DNA of 64,000 bases from an uncultured Granulicatella sp. (GCA_934193545.1 CAKPVL010000001.1:62001-126000); one strand, 5' to 3'; positions 15,352 through 25,410 are shown, counted from the stretch's first letter. The notes: generated by a model not told the origin, from the letters alone. Made by a program: numbers and translations.

Positions 15352-17064
15352 TTGATTCAAGAGATTTACATTAAAAATTTTGCCATTATCGAAGAAGTTC
15401 AGTGTACGTTTGAAAAAGGGATGACGGTATTAACCGGGGAAACAGGCGCTGGGAAATCGATTATTATTGATGCGGTGGGCCTGTTGATTGGTGAACGTGC
15501 ATCGCTCGAAATGATTCGTTATGGTGAAGAAAAGTCCTTGATTCAAGGGGTATTCCGAATTGAGGATCCAGCCGTTGTTGAAAAGTTGCAAGAATTCGGG
15601 GTTGAAGTTATTGAAGATGAATTAATGATTCAACGTGAATTATTGCAAAATGGGAAATCAAATTGCCGTATTAATGGACAGTTAGCGACTGTTGCGCTCC
15701 TTAAACAAATCGGACCTTATTTAATCGATATTCATGGTCAAAATGAGCATTTCCTCTTATTAAACGAAGAGAAACACTTAGGGCTATTAGATGAGTTTGC
15801 ACACCATCAAATGGGTTCATTAATGGCCGAGTACGATGAAGCATACGCTAAAGTGGTTGCTGCCAAACAAGAGCTTAGAGCCTTGCAAACGGCAGAAAAA
15901 GAAGACGCACAACGCGTAGATATGTTGAAATTCCAGCTTCAAGAAATCGAAGAAGCCAATATTTATGTGGGTGAGGAAGAACAATTAAGTGAAGAAAAAG
16001 AATACTTCACTCATTTCCAAAAAATCCAAACGGCACTTCAAACAGCTCTTGCTGCTCTTGAAGGGGAAGAATACTCAAGCGTCGATGCTATCGGTGAAGC
16101 TACCCGTGAAGTAGAAAGCCTAGAATCGATTTCAACAAGCTTTAAGACACTCTCTACGCAAATGAGTGAGGCTTACTATCAATTACAAGATGCCGCAAGT
16201 GCGATTCGTCATGAAATTGAAAATGCAGAATTTGACGAAGAACGTCTGGCCTTTATTGAAGAACGTCTTGATATTTACTATCAATTAAAACGTAAATATG
16301 GGGATGATGCAGAAGAAATTCTAGCCTTCCAAGATAAAGCAAGAGACGCTTTGAATAAGATTGAAAATAAAGAAGCATTGATTGCTGAAATAGAAAAAGT
16401 GTTGAAACAAGCTACTCATGAAGCCTTTGCGATTGCAGAGAAGATTTCAAATATTCGTAGAGAAGTGGCTAAACGCTTAGAAGCAGATATTGTGAGCGAA
16501 TTACACGGACTATACATGGAGAATGCGCAATTTGCCATTCAATTTGAAACTTCAGATACCCTACTGGAAACAGGGATTGACATCGTTGAGTTTTACATTT
16601 CAACGAATAAAGGGGAACCGTTGAAGCCTCTTAGCAAGATTGTCTCCGGTGGGGAGTTGTCGCGTATTACATTAGCGATGAAATCCATCTTCACAAAAGA
16701 ACAACTCGTTGGAACGATTATTTTTGACGAGGTGGATACAGGTGTTAGCGGACGTGTGGCGCAGGCGATTGCTTCGAAGATGCACTACATTTCAGAATAC
16801 GCTCAAGTGTTGAGTATTACGCATTTACCACAAGTGGCAAGTATGGCGGATACCCATATTCATATTGAAAAAGTGGAAGAGGGCGAACGTACGCATACGA
16901 TTCTGAAAGTGATGGATGAAGCGGAACGTACAGAAGAAATCGCGCGTATGCTTTCAGGTACGACGATTACAGCATTAACACTTGAAAATGCAAAAGAATT
17001 ACTACAAATTTCAAACGCAATTAAACAGGAAAATGATACACGAGCAGAAGGTGAACGCAAATGA
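15352..17064 (+). CDS. recN: DNA repair protein RecN
   Basis: An SMC-like ATPase of about 570 residues that acts early in double-strand break repair. Walker A GETGAGKSIIID is near residue 30, two coiled-coil arms fill the middle, and the signature SGGELSRITLAMK with IIFDEVDTGVSG lies near the C terminus. The frame opens at GTG 15343. The TTG at 15352 gives MIQEIYIKNFAII, which matches the family start and is 6 bases after AAGGGTG, so I choose it. The stop overlaps the next gene by 4 bases. Confidence 0.94.
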   Translation: MIQEIYIKNFAIIEEVQCTFEKGMTVLTGETGAGKSIIIDAVGLLIGERASLEMIRYGEEKSLIQGVFRIEDPAVVEKLQEFGVEVIEDELMIQRELLQNGKSNCRINGQLATVALLKQIGPYLIDIHGQNEHFLLLNEEKHLGLLDEFAHHQMGSLMAEYDEAYAKVVAAKQELRALQTAEKEDAQRVDMLKFQLQEIEEANIYVGEEEQLSEEKEYFTHFQKIQTALQTALAALEGEEYSSVDAIGEATREVESLESISTSFKTLSTQMSEAYYQLQDAASAIRHEIENAEFDEERLAFIEERLDIYYQLKRKYGDDAEEILAFQDKARDALNKIENKEALIAEIEKVLKQATHEAFAIAEKISNIRREVAKRLEADIVSELHGLYMENAQFAIQFETSDTLLETGIDIVEFYISTNKGEPLKPLSKIVSGGELSRITLAMKSIFTKEQLVGTIIFDEVDTGVSGRVAQAIASKMHYISEYAQVLSITHLPQVASMADTHIHIEKVEEGERTHTILKVMDEAERTEEIARMLSGTTITALTLENAKELLQISNAIKQENDTRAEGERK

Positions 17065-17789
17065 CAAAAATCTTTGCACATAGAGGGAGTAAAGGGACTC
17101 ATCCAGAAAACACACTCGCTTCATTTAGAGAAGCAGTGCGTGTAGGGAGTGATGGCATTGAACTCGATGTCCATTTAACAAAGGATGGGCATTTAGTCGT
17201 GATTCATGATGAAACGGTTGACCGTACAACTAATGGTACTGGAGAAATCAGAACCTTAACGCTTGCAGAAATTAAAGCAATGGATGCAGGAAGTTGGTTT
17301 AATGCGACATTTGCAGGCGAGAAGATTCCAACGCTAGAAGAAGTACTCTTATTGCTGAAAGAGTTAGATTTTAACGGTCAATTAAATATCGAGTTAAAAA
17401 CTGATATTATTCAATATGAGGGGCTAGTTGAGAAATGTCTAGCCCTTCAAAGTACCGAGAATTGGCCATTTGCAATTGTTTATTCTAGCTTTAACCCATA
17501 TACATTAGTTGAGCTCAAAAGATTAAATCCAACTCAAGAAATTGGACTTCTCTTTGAGTCAGAGGAGTGGGCAAACAAAGGTGACGCTATGCTTGAAAAA
17601 GAAGCATACCATCCTGATTTGAAGTTGCTCGATTGGACGCTTGAATGGAATACGAATCAATTGCCTTTACGTGTATGGACTGTGAATGAAGATAAAGACA
17701 TTAACCGTTGCTTTGAACTACAGATTGAAGCCATTTTTACGGACTATCCGGAAAAGGCGTTGCAATTAAAGGAGAACTATGAGCGATAA
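17061..17789 (+). CDS. Glycerophosphodiester phosphodiesterase
   Basis: A 242-residue TIM-barrel GDPD/UgpQ-type enzyme that hydrolyses glycerophosphodiesters to glycerol 3-phosphate and an alcohol. The N-terminal HRGSKGTHPENTLASF holds the catalytic His and metal ligand. ELDVHLTKDGHLVVIHD holds further ligands, and DRTTNGTG follows. There is no signal peptide, so it is cytoplasmic. It overlaps recN by 4 bases and miaA by 11 bases, indicating one transcript. Confidence 0.92.
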   Translation: MTKIFAHRGSKGTHPENTLASFREAVRVGSDGIELDVHLTKDGHLVVIHDETVDRTTNGTGEIRTLTLAEIKAMDAGSWFNATFAGEKIPTLEEVLLLLKELDFNGQLNIELKTDIIQYEGLVEKCLALQSTENWPFAIVYSSFNPYTLVELKRLNPTQEIGLLFESEEWANKGDAMLEKEAYHPDLKLLDWTLEWNTNQLPLRVWTVNEDKDINRCFELQIEAIFTDYPEKALQLKENYER

Positions 17790-18720
17790 GCTACCAAAAA
17801 TTATGATTATCGTGGGACCAACCGCGGTAGGAAAAACAGCTCTCAGTATTGAACTAGCAAAACACTTCAATGGCGAAATCATTAATGGAGATTCGCTTCA
17901 AGTGTATAAAGGTCTTGATATTGGGACAGCAAAAGTTACTGAGGAAGAAAAAGAAGGCGTTCCTCATCACCTGCTAGATATTTGTGAGTGGGATGAACCT
18001 TTTACTGCAAGTGACTTTAAAGAGAAGGCCGAAGCTGCTATTGCAAACATTACGAGTCGTGGGAAGCTACCGATTATCGTTGGTGGCACTGGACTCTATA
18101 TCGAAGGACTCCTATATGGATTCCATTATAGTGGCGAGGGCTCGAATGATCCGGACTATCGTTTATTAAAAGAACAAGAACTGGAAGAAAAAGGTTCAGA
18201 AGTACTTTGGAATGAATTAAATGCCGTAGATCCAGAAGCCGCTGCAAAGATTTCGGTGAATAATCCTAGACGCGTGATTCGTGCGCTAGAAGTGATTCAT
18301 GCGACTGGGAAGAAGTTTTCAAGCCTCGAAATTCAAAAGACACCACACTATGATGCGTTTATTATTGGGTTAAATACAGACCGTTCGCTTCTATATGAGC
18401 GCATTAATTTACGTGTAGAACTGATGTCACAGGCTGGTCTTGAAGAAGAAGCCAGAGTGTTATATGAAAAATCAAAAGGCTTAGATATCCAATCGATTAG
18501 TGGAATTGGATATAAGGAATGGATTCCATATTTTGAAGGGGAACAGTCGCGCGAGGCAATTATCGCGACTATCCAACAAAACTCAAGACGATACGCGAAA
18601 CGACAATTAACGTGGTTTAGAAATCGACTACCGCAAATTCGTTGGGTGAATTTATTAGAGAATCCAAAAGAGAAAGAAGAACTATTAGAAGAACTATCAG
18701 CTTTTGTAGAGGAGGGATAG
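17779..18720 (+). CDS. miaA: tRNA dimethylallyltransferase
   Basis: A 313-residue enzyme that prenylates A37 of tRNAs reading codons that start with U. The P-loop GPTAVGKTALS is near residue 14, INGDSLQVYKGLDIGTAK follows, and VGGTGLYIEGL lies near 100. QNSRRYAKRQLTWFRNR is the C-terminal signature. It starts inside the previous gene and ends one base before hflX, a neighbour pair seen in many bacteria. Confidence 0.96.
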   Translation: MSDKLPKIMIIVGPTAVGKTALSIELAKHFNGEIINGDSLQVYKGLDIGTAKVTEEEKEGVPHHLLDICEWDEPFTASDFKEKAEAAIANITSRGKLPIIVGGTGLYIEGLLYGFHYSGEGSNDPDYRLLKEQELEEKGSEVLWNELNAVDPEAAAKISVNNPRRVIRALEVIHATGKKFSSLEIQKTPHYDAFIIGLNTDRSLLYERINLRVELMSQAGLEEEARVLYEKSKGLDIQSISGIGYKEWIPYFEGEQSREAIIATIQQNSRRYAKRQLTWFRNRLPQIRWVNLLENPKEKEELLEELSAFVEEG

Positions 18721-18721
18721 A

Positions 18722-19924
18722 ATGGAACAAAGAGAACGCGTACTAATCGTAAGCGTACAAACGACGCAAACGGATGAGGATTTCACATATGCTAACCAAG
18801 AGCTAGCGCAATTAGTCGATACAGCGATGGGGGAAGTGGTGGCTACCGTTACTCAAAAACGAGAAACAATCAGCGGCCGTACCCTTGTTGGGAAAGGGAA
18901 AGTCGAAGAAATTAGTCACTTGGTTGATGAACTAGAAGTGGACCTTGTTGTATTCTATCAATCGCTCACAGGCTCGATGGTGAAAAATCTCAATGAATCG
19001 ATTAACTGTCGTATCATTGATCGTGTACAATTGATTTTAGATATTTTTGCAATGCGTGCTCGTTCTAAAGAAGGGAAACTTCAAGTACAGCTCGCGCAAT
19101 TAAACTACTTACTACCTCGTCTTTCAGGGCAACGAGAAGGCTTGTCTCGTCAAGGTGGGGGAATTGGTACTCGTGGTCCAGGGGAAACACGCCTAGAAAC
19201 CGATAGACGTTATATTCGTAAGCAAATCCAAGATATCGAAGAACAGTTAGAACAAATCAAGAAACATCGTGAACGTTCGCGTGAGAAGAGAAAGAGTTCT
19301 AATGGATTCCAACTAGGATTAATCGGATATACGAATGCTGGGAAGTCTACGATTTTAAATCAATTAACACATGCGGGGACTTACCAAATGGACCAATTGT
19401 TTGCGACTCTTGATCCATTAACTAGACAGGTGGACTTGTTCCCGAATTTCGAAGTGACTTTAACAGATACGGTAGGATTTATCCAAGAGTTACCAACGAC
19501 ATTGATTCATGCGTTTGAATCGACGCTTGAAGAAAGTGCTGATGTCGATTTATTAGTTCATGTGGTAGATGCGTCAAACGCGCAGTTCTCTCTACATGAA
19601 AAGACGGTTATCGATTTAGTAAATGACTTGGAAATGCAAGAAATTCCGATGGTGACTGTCTACAATAAGACAGACTTAATCGAAGGCGAATTCCAACCTA
19701 ACCTTTATCCATCGATTCAAATTTCTGCAGTGAATGAAGCAGATGTGGAACGATTAAAAGCTTTCTTAAAAGAACAAGTAAAAGCGCAAATGACATACTA
19801 TGAAGAGTGGTTAGACGTGACGCAGACGAAAGAGTTGAATCAGCTTCAACAACGCACACTTGTCGAGTCATTGAACTACGATGAAGAGAAAAATCAATAT
19901 TGCGTAAAAGGGTATCGAAAATAA
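18722..19924 (+). CDS. hflX: Ribosome-splitting GTPase HflX
   Basis: A 400-residue GTPase that rescues stalled or stressed ribosomes by splitting the subunits. The N-terminal HflX domain ends in GGGIGTRGPGETRLETDRR (near 140). The G domain follows with G1 GYTNAGKS, G3 DTVGFIQ and G4 NKTDL. It is the last gene of the run that begins at folD and is followed by a strong terminator. Confidence 0.95.
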   Translation: MEQRERVLIVSVQTTQTDEDFTYANQELAQLVDTAMGEVVATVTQKRETISGRTLVGKGKVEEISHLVDELEVDLVVFYQSLTGSMVKNLNESINCRIIDRVQLILDIFAMRARSKEGKLQVQLAQLNYLLPRLSGQREGLSRQGGGIGTRGPGETRLETDRRYIRKQIQDIEEQLEQIKKHRERSREKRKSSNGFQLGLIGYTNAGKSTILNQLTHAGTYQMDQLFATLDPLTRQVDLFPNFEVTLTDTVGFIQELPTTLIHAFESTLEESADVDLLVHVVDASNAQFSLHEKTVIDLVNDLEMQEIPMVTVYNKTDLIEGEFQPNLYPSIQISAVNEADVERLKAFLKEQVKAQMTYYEEWLDVTQTKELNQLQQRTLVESLNYDEEKNQYCVKGYRK

Positions 19925-19932
19925 AAATATTT

Positions 19933-19966
19933 AACGGCTTGAAACTTTGAATTCAAGCCGTTTTTT
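19933..19966 (+). terminator. Terminator after hflX
   Basis: AACGGCTTGAA pairs with TTCAAGCCGTT (11 bp) around a short loop, followed by T6. Confidence 0.92.
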
Positions 19967-19977
19967 GTGGCGTAGAT

Positions 19978-20006
19978 TTGTAATCTAACCCCAAAACGCG
20001 TATAAT
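19978..20006 (+). promoter_or_regulatory. Promoter of rnc-smc
   Basis: TTGTAA (19978-19983), 17-base spacer, consensus TATAAT (20001-20006), ending 32 bases before the rnc start. Confidence 0.8.
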
Positions 20007-20038
20007 ATTGAGGATAAGGAATTTTTCAGGAGGCCATC

Positions 20039-20749
20039 ATGAAAGAGGTAAAAGCAATCTCAGCAATTTTAAAAGAGAAGTTCGATATTTCGTTTAAAAA
20101 CGAGGCATTGCTCGTCGAAGCGATGACTCACTCTTCGTATGCCAATGAGCATAAAGAAATGAAGGGAATCTATAACGAGCGCATCGAGTTTCTTGGAGAT
20201 GCGGTTTTAGAACTCAATATTTCAGATTGGCTCTTTAGACAATTTCCTCATTTTAAAGAAGGACAATTAACGAAACTAAGAGCACAAATTGTTTGCGAAG
20301 ATAGCCTATCAATGCTTGCAAAGGAATGTTCTCTGAACGAGTACTTATTACTTGGTAAGGGAGAAACACTGAGCGGTGGGCGTGAAAAGCCAGCTGTTTT
20401 ATGTGACGTGTTCGAGGCGTTTATCGGTGCACTTTATCTTGATAAAGGGATGGAAGAAGTACAACGTTTCTTAGACCAAGTGATTGTTCCTAAGATTAAA
20501 AATGGACGTTATGAACTGATTACTGATTTCAAAACTGAGTTACAAGAGTATTTGCAACAAAATGGGACAGTTCATATTCGTTATGAATTGATTAAAGAAG
20601 AAGGACCTTCGCATGATAAAGTATTTACTGTTCAAGTAACTGTGGATGGGAAGAAATACAAAACTGCGAGTGGAAAAACGAAGAAGGCAGCCGAGCAAAT
20701 GGCTGCAAAATTGACTATGGAAGAACTAACACAGAGTTCACTTTCATAG
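20039..20749 (+). CDS. rnc: Ribonuclease III
   Basis: A 236-residue double-stranded RNA endonuclease that processes rRNA and structured mRNAs. The catalytic signature ERIEFLGDAVLEL is near residue 50. Further acidic residues lie in CDVFEAFIGALYLD, and a dsRNA-binding domain spans about 160-232. The start follows AGGAGG. It is cotranscribed with smc 17 bases downstream, the conserved Firmicute order rnc-smc-ftsY, here with a HAD gene inserted before ftsY. Confidence 0.95.
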   Translation: MKEVKAISAILKEKFDISFKNEALLVEAMTHSSYANEHKEMKGIYNERIEFLGDAVLELNISDWLFRQFPHFKEGQLTKLRAQIVCEDSLSMLAKECSLNEYLLLGKGETLSGGREKPAVLCDVFEAFIGALYLDKGMEEVQRFLDQVIVPKIKNGRYELITDFKTELQEYLQQNGTVHIRYELIKEEGPSHDKVFTVQVTVDGKKYKTASGKTKKAAEQMAAKLTMEELTQSSLS

Positions 20750-20766
20750 AAAGAAAGGATTAAAGC

Positions 20767-23700
20767 ATGCAATTAGAAAAAATTGAAATGTCGGGATTTA
20801 AATCATTTGCCGATAAAACAACAATTGAATTCGATAAGGGCGTGACTGCGGTTGTAGGACCTAATGGTAGTGGAAAGTCGAATCTTTCTGAAGCGATTAA
20901 GTGGGTTCTTGGGGAACAATCGGCTAAGAGTTTACGTGGGAAACGGATGGATGATGTTATTTTCGCAGGTTCTCAAACAAGAAAACCAGTGAATATTGCT
21001 GAAGTTAATCTGTATATCAATAACGAAGACAAAGTGTTGGCAACGGATCAAACACAAGTCGTGTTAACGCGTCGTTTGAATCGTAATGGGGCAAGTGATT
21101 TCTTAATTAACAAGAAACCAGTTCGTTTAAAAGACATTACAAACTTAATGATGGACTCAGGGTTAGGGAAAGACTCGTTCGCTTTGATTTCGCAAGGGAA
21201 AGTTGAGCAAATCTTTAACGAAAAACCTGAAGAACGTCGAATGATTATCGAAGAAGCGGCTGGAGTTTTAAAATACAAAGACCGTAAAAATCAAGCGCAA
21301 CGTAAATTGAATCAAACACAAGATCACTTGAATCGTGTGGAGGATATTCTTCATGAGATTGAAGGCCAATTAGCACCGCTGGAAGAGCAACGCGAAAAGG
21401 CGATTACATACGTTTCGAAGAAAGAACAGTTAGAAGATGTGGAAACAGCCCTCTTAGCGGTTGAAATCGAAACATTAAACGCTCAGTGGAAAGTAGCCCT
21501 TCAAGAAGTAGAGCAACTGCAAGAGCAATTAGCGCAAACAGAAGCGCTATTAGAAAGTCTTCAAGTGGATATTGAGGAAAATCAAGTAAAACTTGAAGCT
21601 CGTAACGAAGAACTCGATGCTAAGCAAGAAGAATACGTCGAATTAATCCAAAAAGTCGAACAATTGGATGGTCAACGTAAAGTCTTTGAGCAACGTCGTC
21701 AATTTGCGGAACGTAGTGATGAGGAAAATCAAGAAGCATTAGCTGCTACGCTTCGTGAGTTAGAAGAAGTGGAAGCAAAATTAACTCTTCTTGAAAAGAA
21801 TCAAGTCGAGCGTAAGGTTGAATTAAAGAACGTAGAAGAGGCTTGGAGCCAATTAGTTGAAGAATTAGACCAATTAAGTCAAAGTAACGAGGAAAGCGTT
21901 AAAGAGCTTCAAAATCGTTATATTGAGCAATTACAAGAAATCTCACGTTTACTCAACCAAGAGAAGAACCTTGAGAAGTCAATGGAAGTAAACCAAAACA
22001 CTCAAGAAAAAATGACGGAGCGTTTTGATTCCTTTGATGAAGAACATCGTGCTTTAGAAGAAAAAGCAAACCACTTTGTTGAGAAAATTGAAGAACTCAC
22101 CAAAGAAGAAGCCACTTCTGAAAAACGACTTTCGCAGCTAAGAGAAAAATTAGCAAAAGTGAATGAGAAACATGCAACTCTTTCAAGTGAAGGCATGGAA
22201 AAAGAACGCCATCTTCAACAATTACAAGCGACAGTTCGAAGCTTAAAACAAGTTTCTGAAGATTACGCTGGTTATTATCAAGGGGTTCGTGAAGTACTGA
22301 AACATAAATCAGAATTGCCAGGTGTGGTGAATTCCGTAGCGGAATTAATCCGTGTAGATGAACAATTAACAACAGCTATCGATATCGCGCTAGGAGCGAC
22401 GAGCCAGCATATCGTTGTGACCGATGAGAAGGCTGCTGCAAAAGCGATTACGTATTTGAAGACGAATCGCCTGGGTCGTGCAACGTTCTTACCATTATCG
22501 ATAATTAAAGAAAAACAAGTTCCAGATACAGTTCTGAACCAAGCGAAAAAAGTCGACGGATTTATTGGTATCGCAAGCGAACTTGTTTCAACAGATAAAA
22601 AATATGCTTCTATTATCAAAAACTTACTTGGAACTACACTTGTAACAACCAACTTACAAGTAGCGCAATTATTAGCAAAACAACTTGGTTACCGCTATCG
22701 TATTGTGTCACTTGAAGGGGATGTCGTAAACGCGGGCGGTTCGATGACAGGGGGAGCTTCTAAGAACTCTGGCCAACAGTCACTCGTTCGTCGTAACAGT
22801 CAACTAGAAACAGTGACAAAGCAATTTGAAGAAGCAAAGACTGAATACGAAAAAATATCAGCACAGTTCCAAAAAGTGACAGCTGAAAAGAACAAGCTAG
22901 AAGAAGAGTATCGCGAATTAAATGCGAGTCATACTCAATTGGAACAAACCCTCAACCAATTAGAATTCCAATCAAGATTTGCACTTGAAGAAGTTCAAAA
23001 ACACGAACGTATTCAACAAGCAAACCAATTTGAAATGGATGAACTCATTGAAGCATATGAGCAATTGGAAGAGCAATATGTTGAAAACCATGAGAAATTG
23101 GTAGCCCTTCAAAAAGCAAATGCATCCTTGAAAAAAGAATTGGATTACCTTCAATTATCGAATGAAGATAAGACCCAACAAATTCAAGAAAAGCAAAAAG
23201 AATTGCAAGAACTTGGAACCAATCGTGCTCGTGTACAAGAGCAATTTAACCAAGAAAAACGTGAAATTCATCAAACAAAACTTCAAAAAACTCGCTTAGA
23301 AGATCAAATTGAATTATTACATTCTAAGAAATCGGAACAGTCTCGTAATCAAGAGGAAGACGAAGCGATTTATGCGAAGATTCAAGAAGAGTTTGATGCG
23401 TTAAAAGGTCAAGTGGATGAATTAGATGCACTGATTAAGGAATTACGTGAGGAGCGTTCGGCACTAGAAATTCATGTAAAACAATCAGAAGCTGCTAGAA
23501 CTCAAGCGCAACATCAATTACAAGATCAGTTGAAGAATCAAACACGATTAGAAACGAAAGCAAATCGTTTTGAAATCTCGATTGACCAAAAATTAACGTA
23601 CTTGAGCGAAGAATACGAATTAACGTTTGAAGCAGCAATCGCTAAAACAACACTTGATATGTCGATTGAAGAAGCTTCAAAACTCGTTCGTAGCTTAAAA

Positions 23701-24336
23701 CAACAAATCGAACAAATGGGTGCTGTAAACTTATTAGCGATTGAAGAGTTTGAAGCGGTACAAGAACGTTTCACATTCTTAACGGCGCAACAACAAGATT
23801 TACTAGAAGCTAAACAAACGCTGGAAGAAACGATTACGGAAATGGACGAAGAAGTAACTACTCGCTTCAAGACTACATTTGATGCCGTAAGTACTCAATT
23901 TGAGCGTACATTCCCACGATTATTTGGCGGTGGACGTGCAACACTTGAATTGACAGACCCAGAGAACTTACTTGAAACGGGGATTGAGATTATTGCTCAA
24001 CCACCTGGTAAAAAGCTTCAATCACTCAGTCTACTTTCTGGTGGGGAACGTGCCTTTACCGCGATTGCATTACTATTTGCAATCTTAGAAGTGAAGCCAG
24101 TTCCGTTCTGCTTACTCGATGAGGTTGAAGCAGCACTGGATGAGGCAAACGTAGCGCGTTACGGTCGTTACCTAAAAGAATTTACAAATCGTACGCAATT
24201 CATCGTAATTACGCACCGTCGTGGTACGATGGAAGAAGCCGATGTATTGTATGGAGTAACCATGCAAGAATCTGGGGTCTCAAAACTTGCTTCAGTTAAG
24301 TTTGAAGACTTCGATGAATTAGAAGAAGCAAAATAG
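20767..24336 (+). CDS. smc: Chromosome partition protein SMC
   Basis: A 1189-residue SMC ATPase, the normal family length, that compacts and separates chromosomes with ScpA/ScpB. Walker A GPNGSGKSNLSEAI is near residue 32. A Glu/Gln-rich coiled coil spans about 170-500, and the hinge about 510-660 includes VVNAGGSMTGGA. The second coil spans about 670-1030. The C-terminal signature LSGGERAFTAIALLFA and Walker B LLDEVEAALDEANV complete the head. No frame disturbance is seen. Confidence 0.97.
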   Translation: MQLEKIEMSGFKSFADKTTIEFDKGVTAVVGPNGSGKSNLSEAIKWVLGEQSAKSLRGKRMDDVIFAGSQTRKPVNIAEVNLYINNEDKVLATDQTQVVLTRRLNRNGASDFLINKKPVRLKDITNLMMDSGLGKDSFALISQGKVEQIFNEKPEERRMIIEEAAGVLKYKDRKNQAQRKLNQTQDHLNRVEDILHEIEGQLAPLEEQREKAITYVSKKEQLEDVETALLAVEIETLNAQWKVALQEVEQLQEQLAQTEALLESLQVDIEENQVKLEARNEELDAKQEEYVELIQKVEQLDGQRKVFEQRRQFAERSDEENQEALAATLRELEEVEAKLTLLEKNQVERKVELKNVEEAWSQLVEELDQLSQSNEESVKELQNRYIEQLQEISRLLNQEKNLEKSMEVNQNTQEKMTERFDSFDEEHRALEEKANHFVEKIEELTKEEATSEKRLSQLREKLAKVNEKHATLSSEGMEKERHLQQLQATVRSLKQVSEDYAGYYQGVREVLKHKSELPGVVNSVAELIRVDEQLTTAIDIALGATSQHIVVTDEKAAAKAITYLKTNRLGRATFLPLSIIKEKQVPDTVLNQAKKVDGFIGIASELVSTDKKYASIIKNLLGTTLVTTNLQVAQLLAKQLGYRYRIVSLEGDVVNAGGSMTGGASKNSGQQSLVRRNSQLETVTKQFEEAKTEYEKISAQFQKVTAEKNKLEEEYRELNASHTQLEQTLNQLEFQSRFALEEVQKHERIQQANQFEMDELIEAYEQLEEQYVENHEKLVALQKANASLKKELDYLQLSNEDKTQQIQEKQKELQELGTNRARVQEQFNQEKREIHQTKLQKTRLEDQIELLHSKKSEQSRNQEEDEAIYAKIQEEFDALKGQVDELDALIKELREERSALEIHVKQSEAARTQAQHQLQDQLKNQTRLETKANRFEISIDQKLTYLSEEYELTFEAAIAKTTLDMSIEEASKLVRSLKQQIEQMGAVNLLAIEEFEAVQERFTFLTAQQQDLLEAKQTLEETITEMDEEVTTRFKTTFDAVSTQFERTFPRLFGGGRATLELTDPENLLETGIEIIAQPPGKKLQSLSLLSGGERAFTAIALLFAILEVKPVPFCLLDEVEAALDEANVARYGRYLKEFTNRTQFIVITHRRGTMEEADVLYGVTMQESGVSKLASVKFEDFDELEEAK

Positions 24337-24339
24337 GAA

Positions 24340-24376
24340 ATAAGAGGTGGCAAACGTGTGCTACCTCTTATATTTT
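24340..24376 (+). terminator. Terminator after smc
   Basis: ATAAGAGGTGGCA pairs with TGCTACCTCTTAT (13 bp, one G-U), followed by a short A/T-rich run with T5. Confidence 0.8.
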
Positions 24377-24380
24377 TAAT

Positions 24381-24501
24381 AAAGGATACGAGGGCGAACG
24401 CTCAGGACTGAATCACTGGACTGATATGCCGCAAGGGACTTGGAACAAGTCGTGCGGATATATCAGGAAGTGGACGTCAGTCCTGTGAGCCCGAGTTCAA
24501 C
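24381..24501 (+). ncRNA. Structured intergenic element, copy B (possible RNA)
   Basis: A 121-nt element with the plan of copy A (10842-10960). P1 is GGGC/GCCC (24392-24395 with 24489-24492). P2 is CAGGACTGA/TCAGTCCTG (24403-24411 with 24477-24485). P3 is CACT/AGTG, then a GGA/GA internal loop. P4 is CTGATATGCCGC with GCGGATATATCAG (24421-24432 with 24454-24466) and a bulged A. P5 is GACTTG/CAAGTC with a GAA loop. Loop sizes between helices equal those of copy A (2/4 and 4/2). It sits between the smc terminator and the promoter of the HAD gene. Strand is inferred from copy A's shared orientation. Confidence 0.6.
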
Positions 24502-24519
24502 ACGAAATGGCTTGTTTTG

Positions 24520-24528
24520 TGGTATACT
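24520..24528 (+). promoter_or_regulatory. Extended -10 promoter of the HAD gene
   Basis: TGG followed by TATACT (24523-24528), 20 bases after structured element B. The -35 region is weak. Confidence 0.55.
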
Positions 24529-24588
24529 ATAAGAGATACGTTCAATAAGCGTATAATGAAAGCAGAAATGCTTAAAGGAGTTTTATAG

Positions 24589-25410
24589 TTGATTAAATTA
24601 ATTGCACTAGATTTAGATGGAACATTATTAACTGGTGAAAAGAAAATAACGGAAGAAAATAAAAAAGCCATTAAATTGGCCAAAGAAAATGGAATTAAAG
24701 TGGTTCTTTGTACTGGTCGACCAATTGTAAGTATTGTTCACTTACTGGAAGAATTAGACCTAATGGGGGATGATGATTACGCCATTAACTTCAATGGTGC
24801 TTTGATTCAAAAAACAAAACATGGTGAAATCGTCTATGAAACAGGACATACTGTTGAAGATATGAAGTATTGCCATGAAGAAGTCACAAAAGTTGGGCTA
24901 CCATTAGTTATGATTGATACTGTGAGAGCTTATGAGCCAACGCCTCCAGCAGGACGTCCGTCAATTTATAACACATTACCACACCCAATTACATTTGAAC
25001 AAAAGAATCCGGAAGATTTTGAAGAAGGACATATCTTTAATAAAGCTGTTCTTTGTATCGCTCAAGACATTTTGGATGAAGGGATTGCGAAATTACCAAA
25101 AGAATTCTTCGAACGCTTCAACTGTATGAAATCAAGAACCTTCTTGTTAGAAGTTGTTCCTAAACATGTTTCAAAAGGAAACGGCTTGAAGATGTTAGGA
25201 GAAATCCTAGGAATTTCATTGGATGAAATGGCAGCATGTGGTGACGAGGAAAACGACTTACCAATGTTAACAGTTGTCGGTTATCCAGTTGCGATGGGCA
25301 ATGGTTCTAAAGAAGTCAAAGATGTGGCTAAATATGTTACAGCAACAAATGAAGATTCAGGTGTCGCAAAGGCCATTTATCATATTATTGAAATGAATAA
25401 ACAAGCGTAA
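24589..25410 (+). CDS. Cof-type HAD hydrolase (YidA-like sugar phosphatase)
   Basis: A 273-residue haloacid-dehalogenase phosphatase with a type IIB cap. The N-terminal LDLDGTLL carries the nucleophile Asp. VLCTGRP is motif II, the Lys in the KGNGLKML region fits motif III, and GDEENDLPML is motif IV. Substrate is not readable from sequence; relatives act on sugar or flavin phosphates. Translation starts at a TTG with AAAGGAG 8 bases upstream, and no ATG gives a better N terminus. It lies between smc and ftsY. Confidence 0.9.
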   Translation: MIKLIALDLDGTLLTGEKKITEENKKAIKLAKENGIKVVLCTGRPIVSIVHLLEELDLMGDDDYAINFNGALIQKTKHGEIVYETGHTVEDMKYCHEEVTKVGLPLVMIDTVRAYEPTPPAGRPSIYNTLPHPITFEQKNPEDFEEGHIFNKAVLCIAQDILDEGIAKLPKEFFERFNCMKSRTFLLEVVPKHVSKGNGLKMLGEILGISLDEMAACGDEENDLPMLTVVGYPVAMGNGSKEVKDVAKYVTATNEDSGVAKAIYHIIEMNKQA

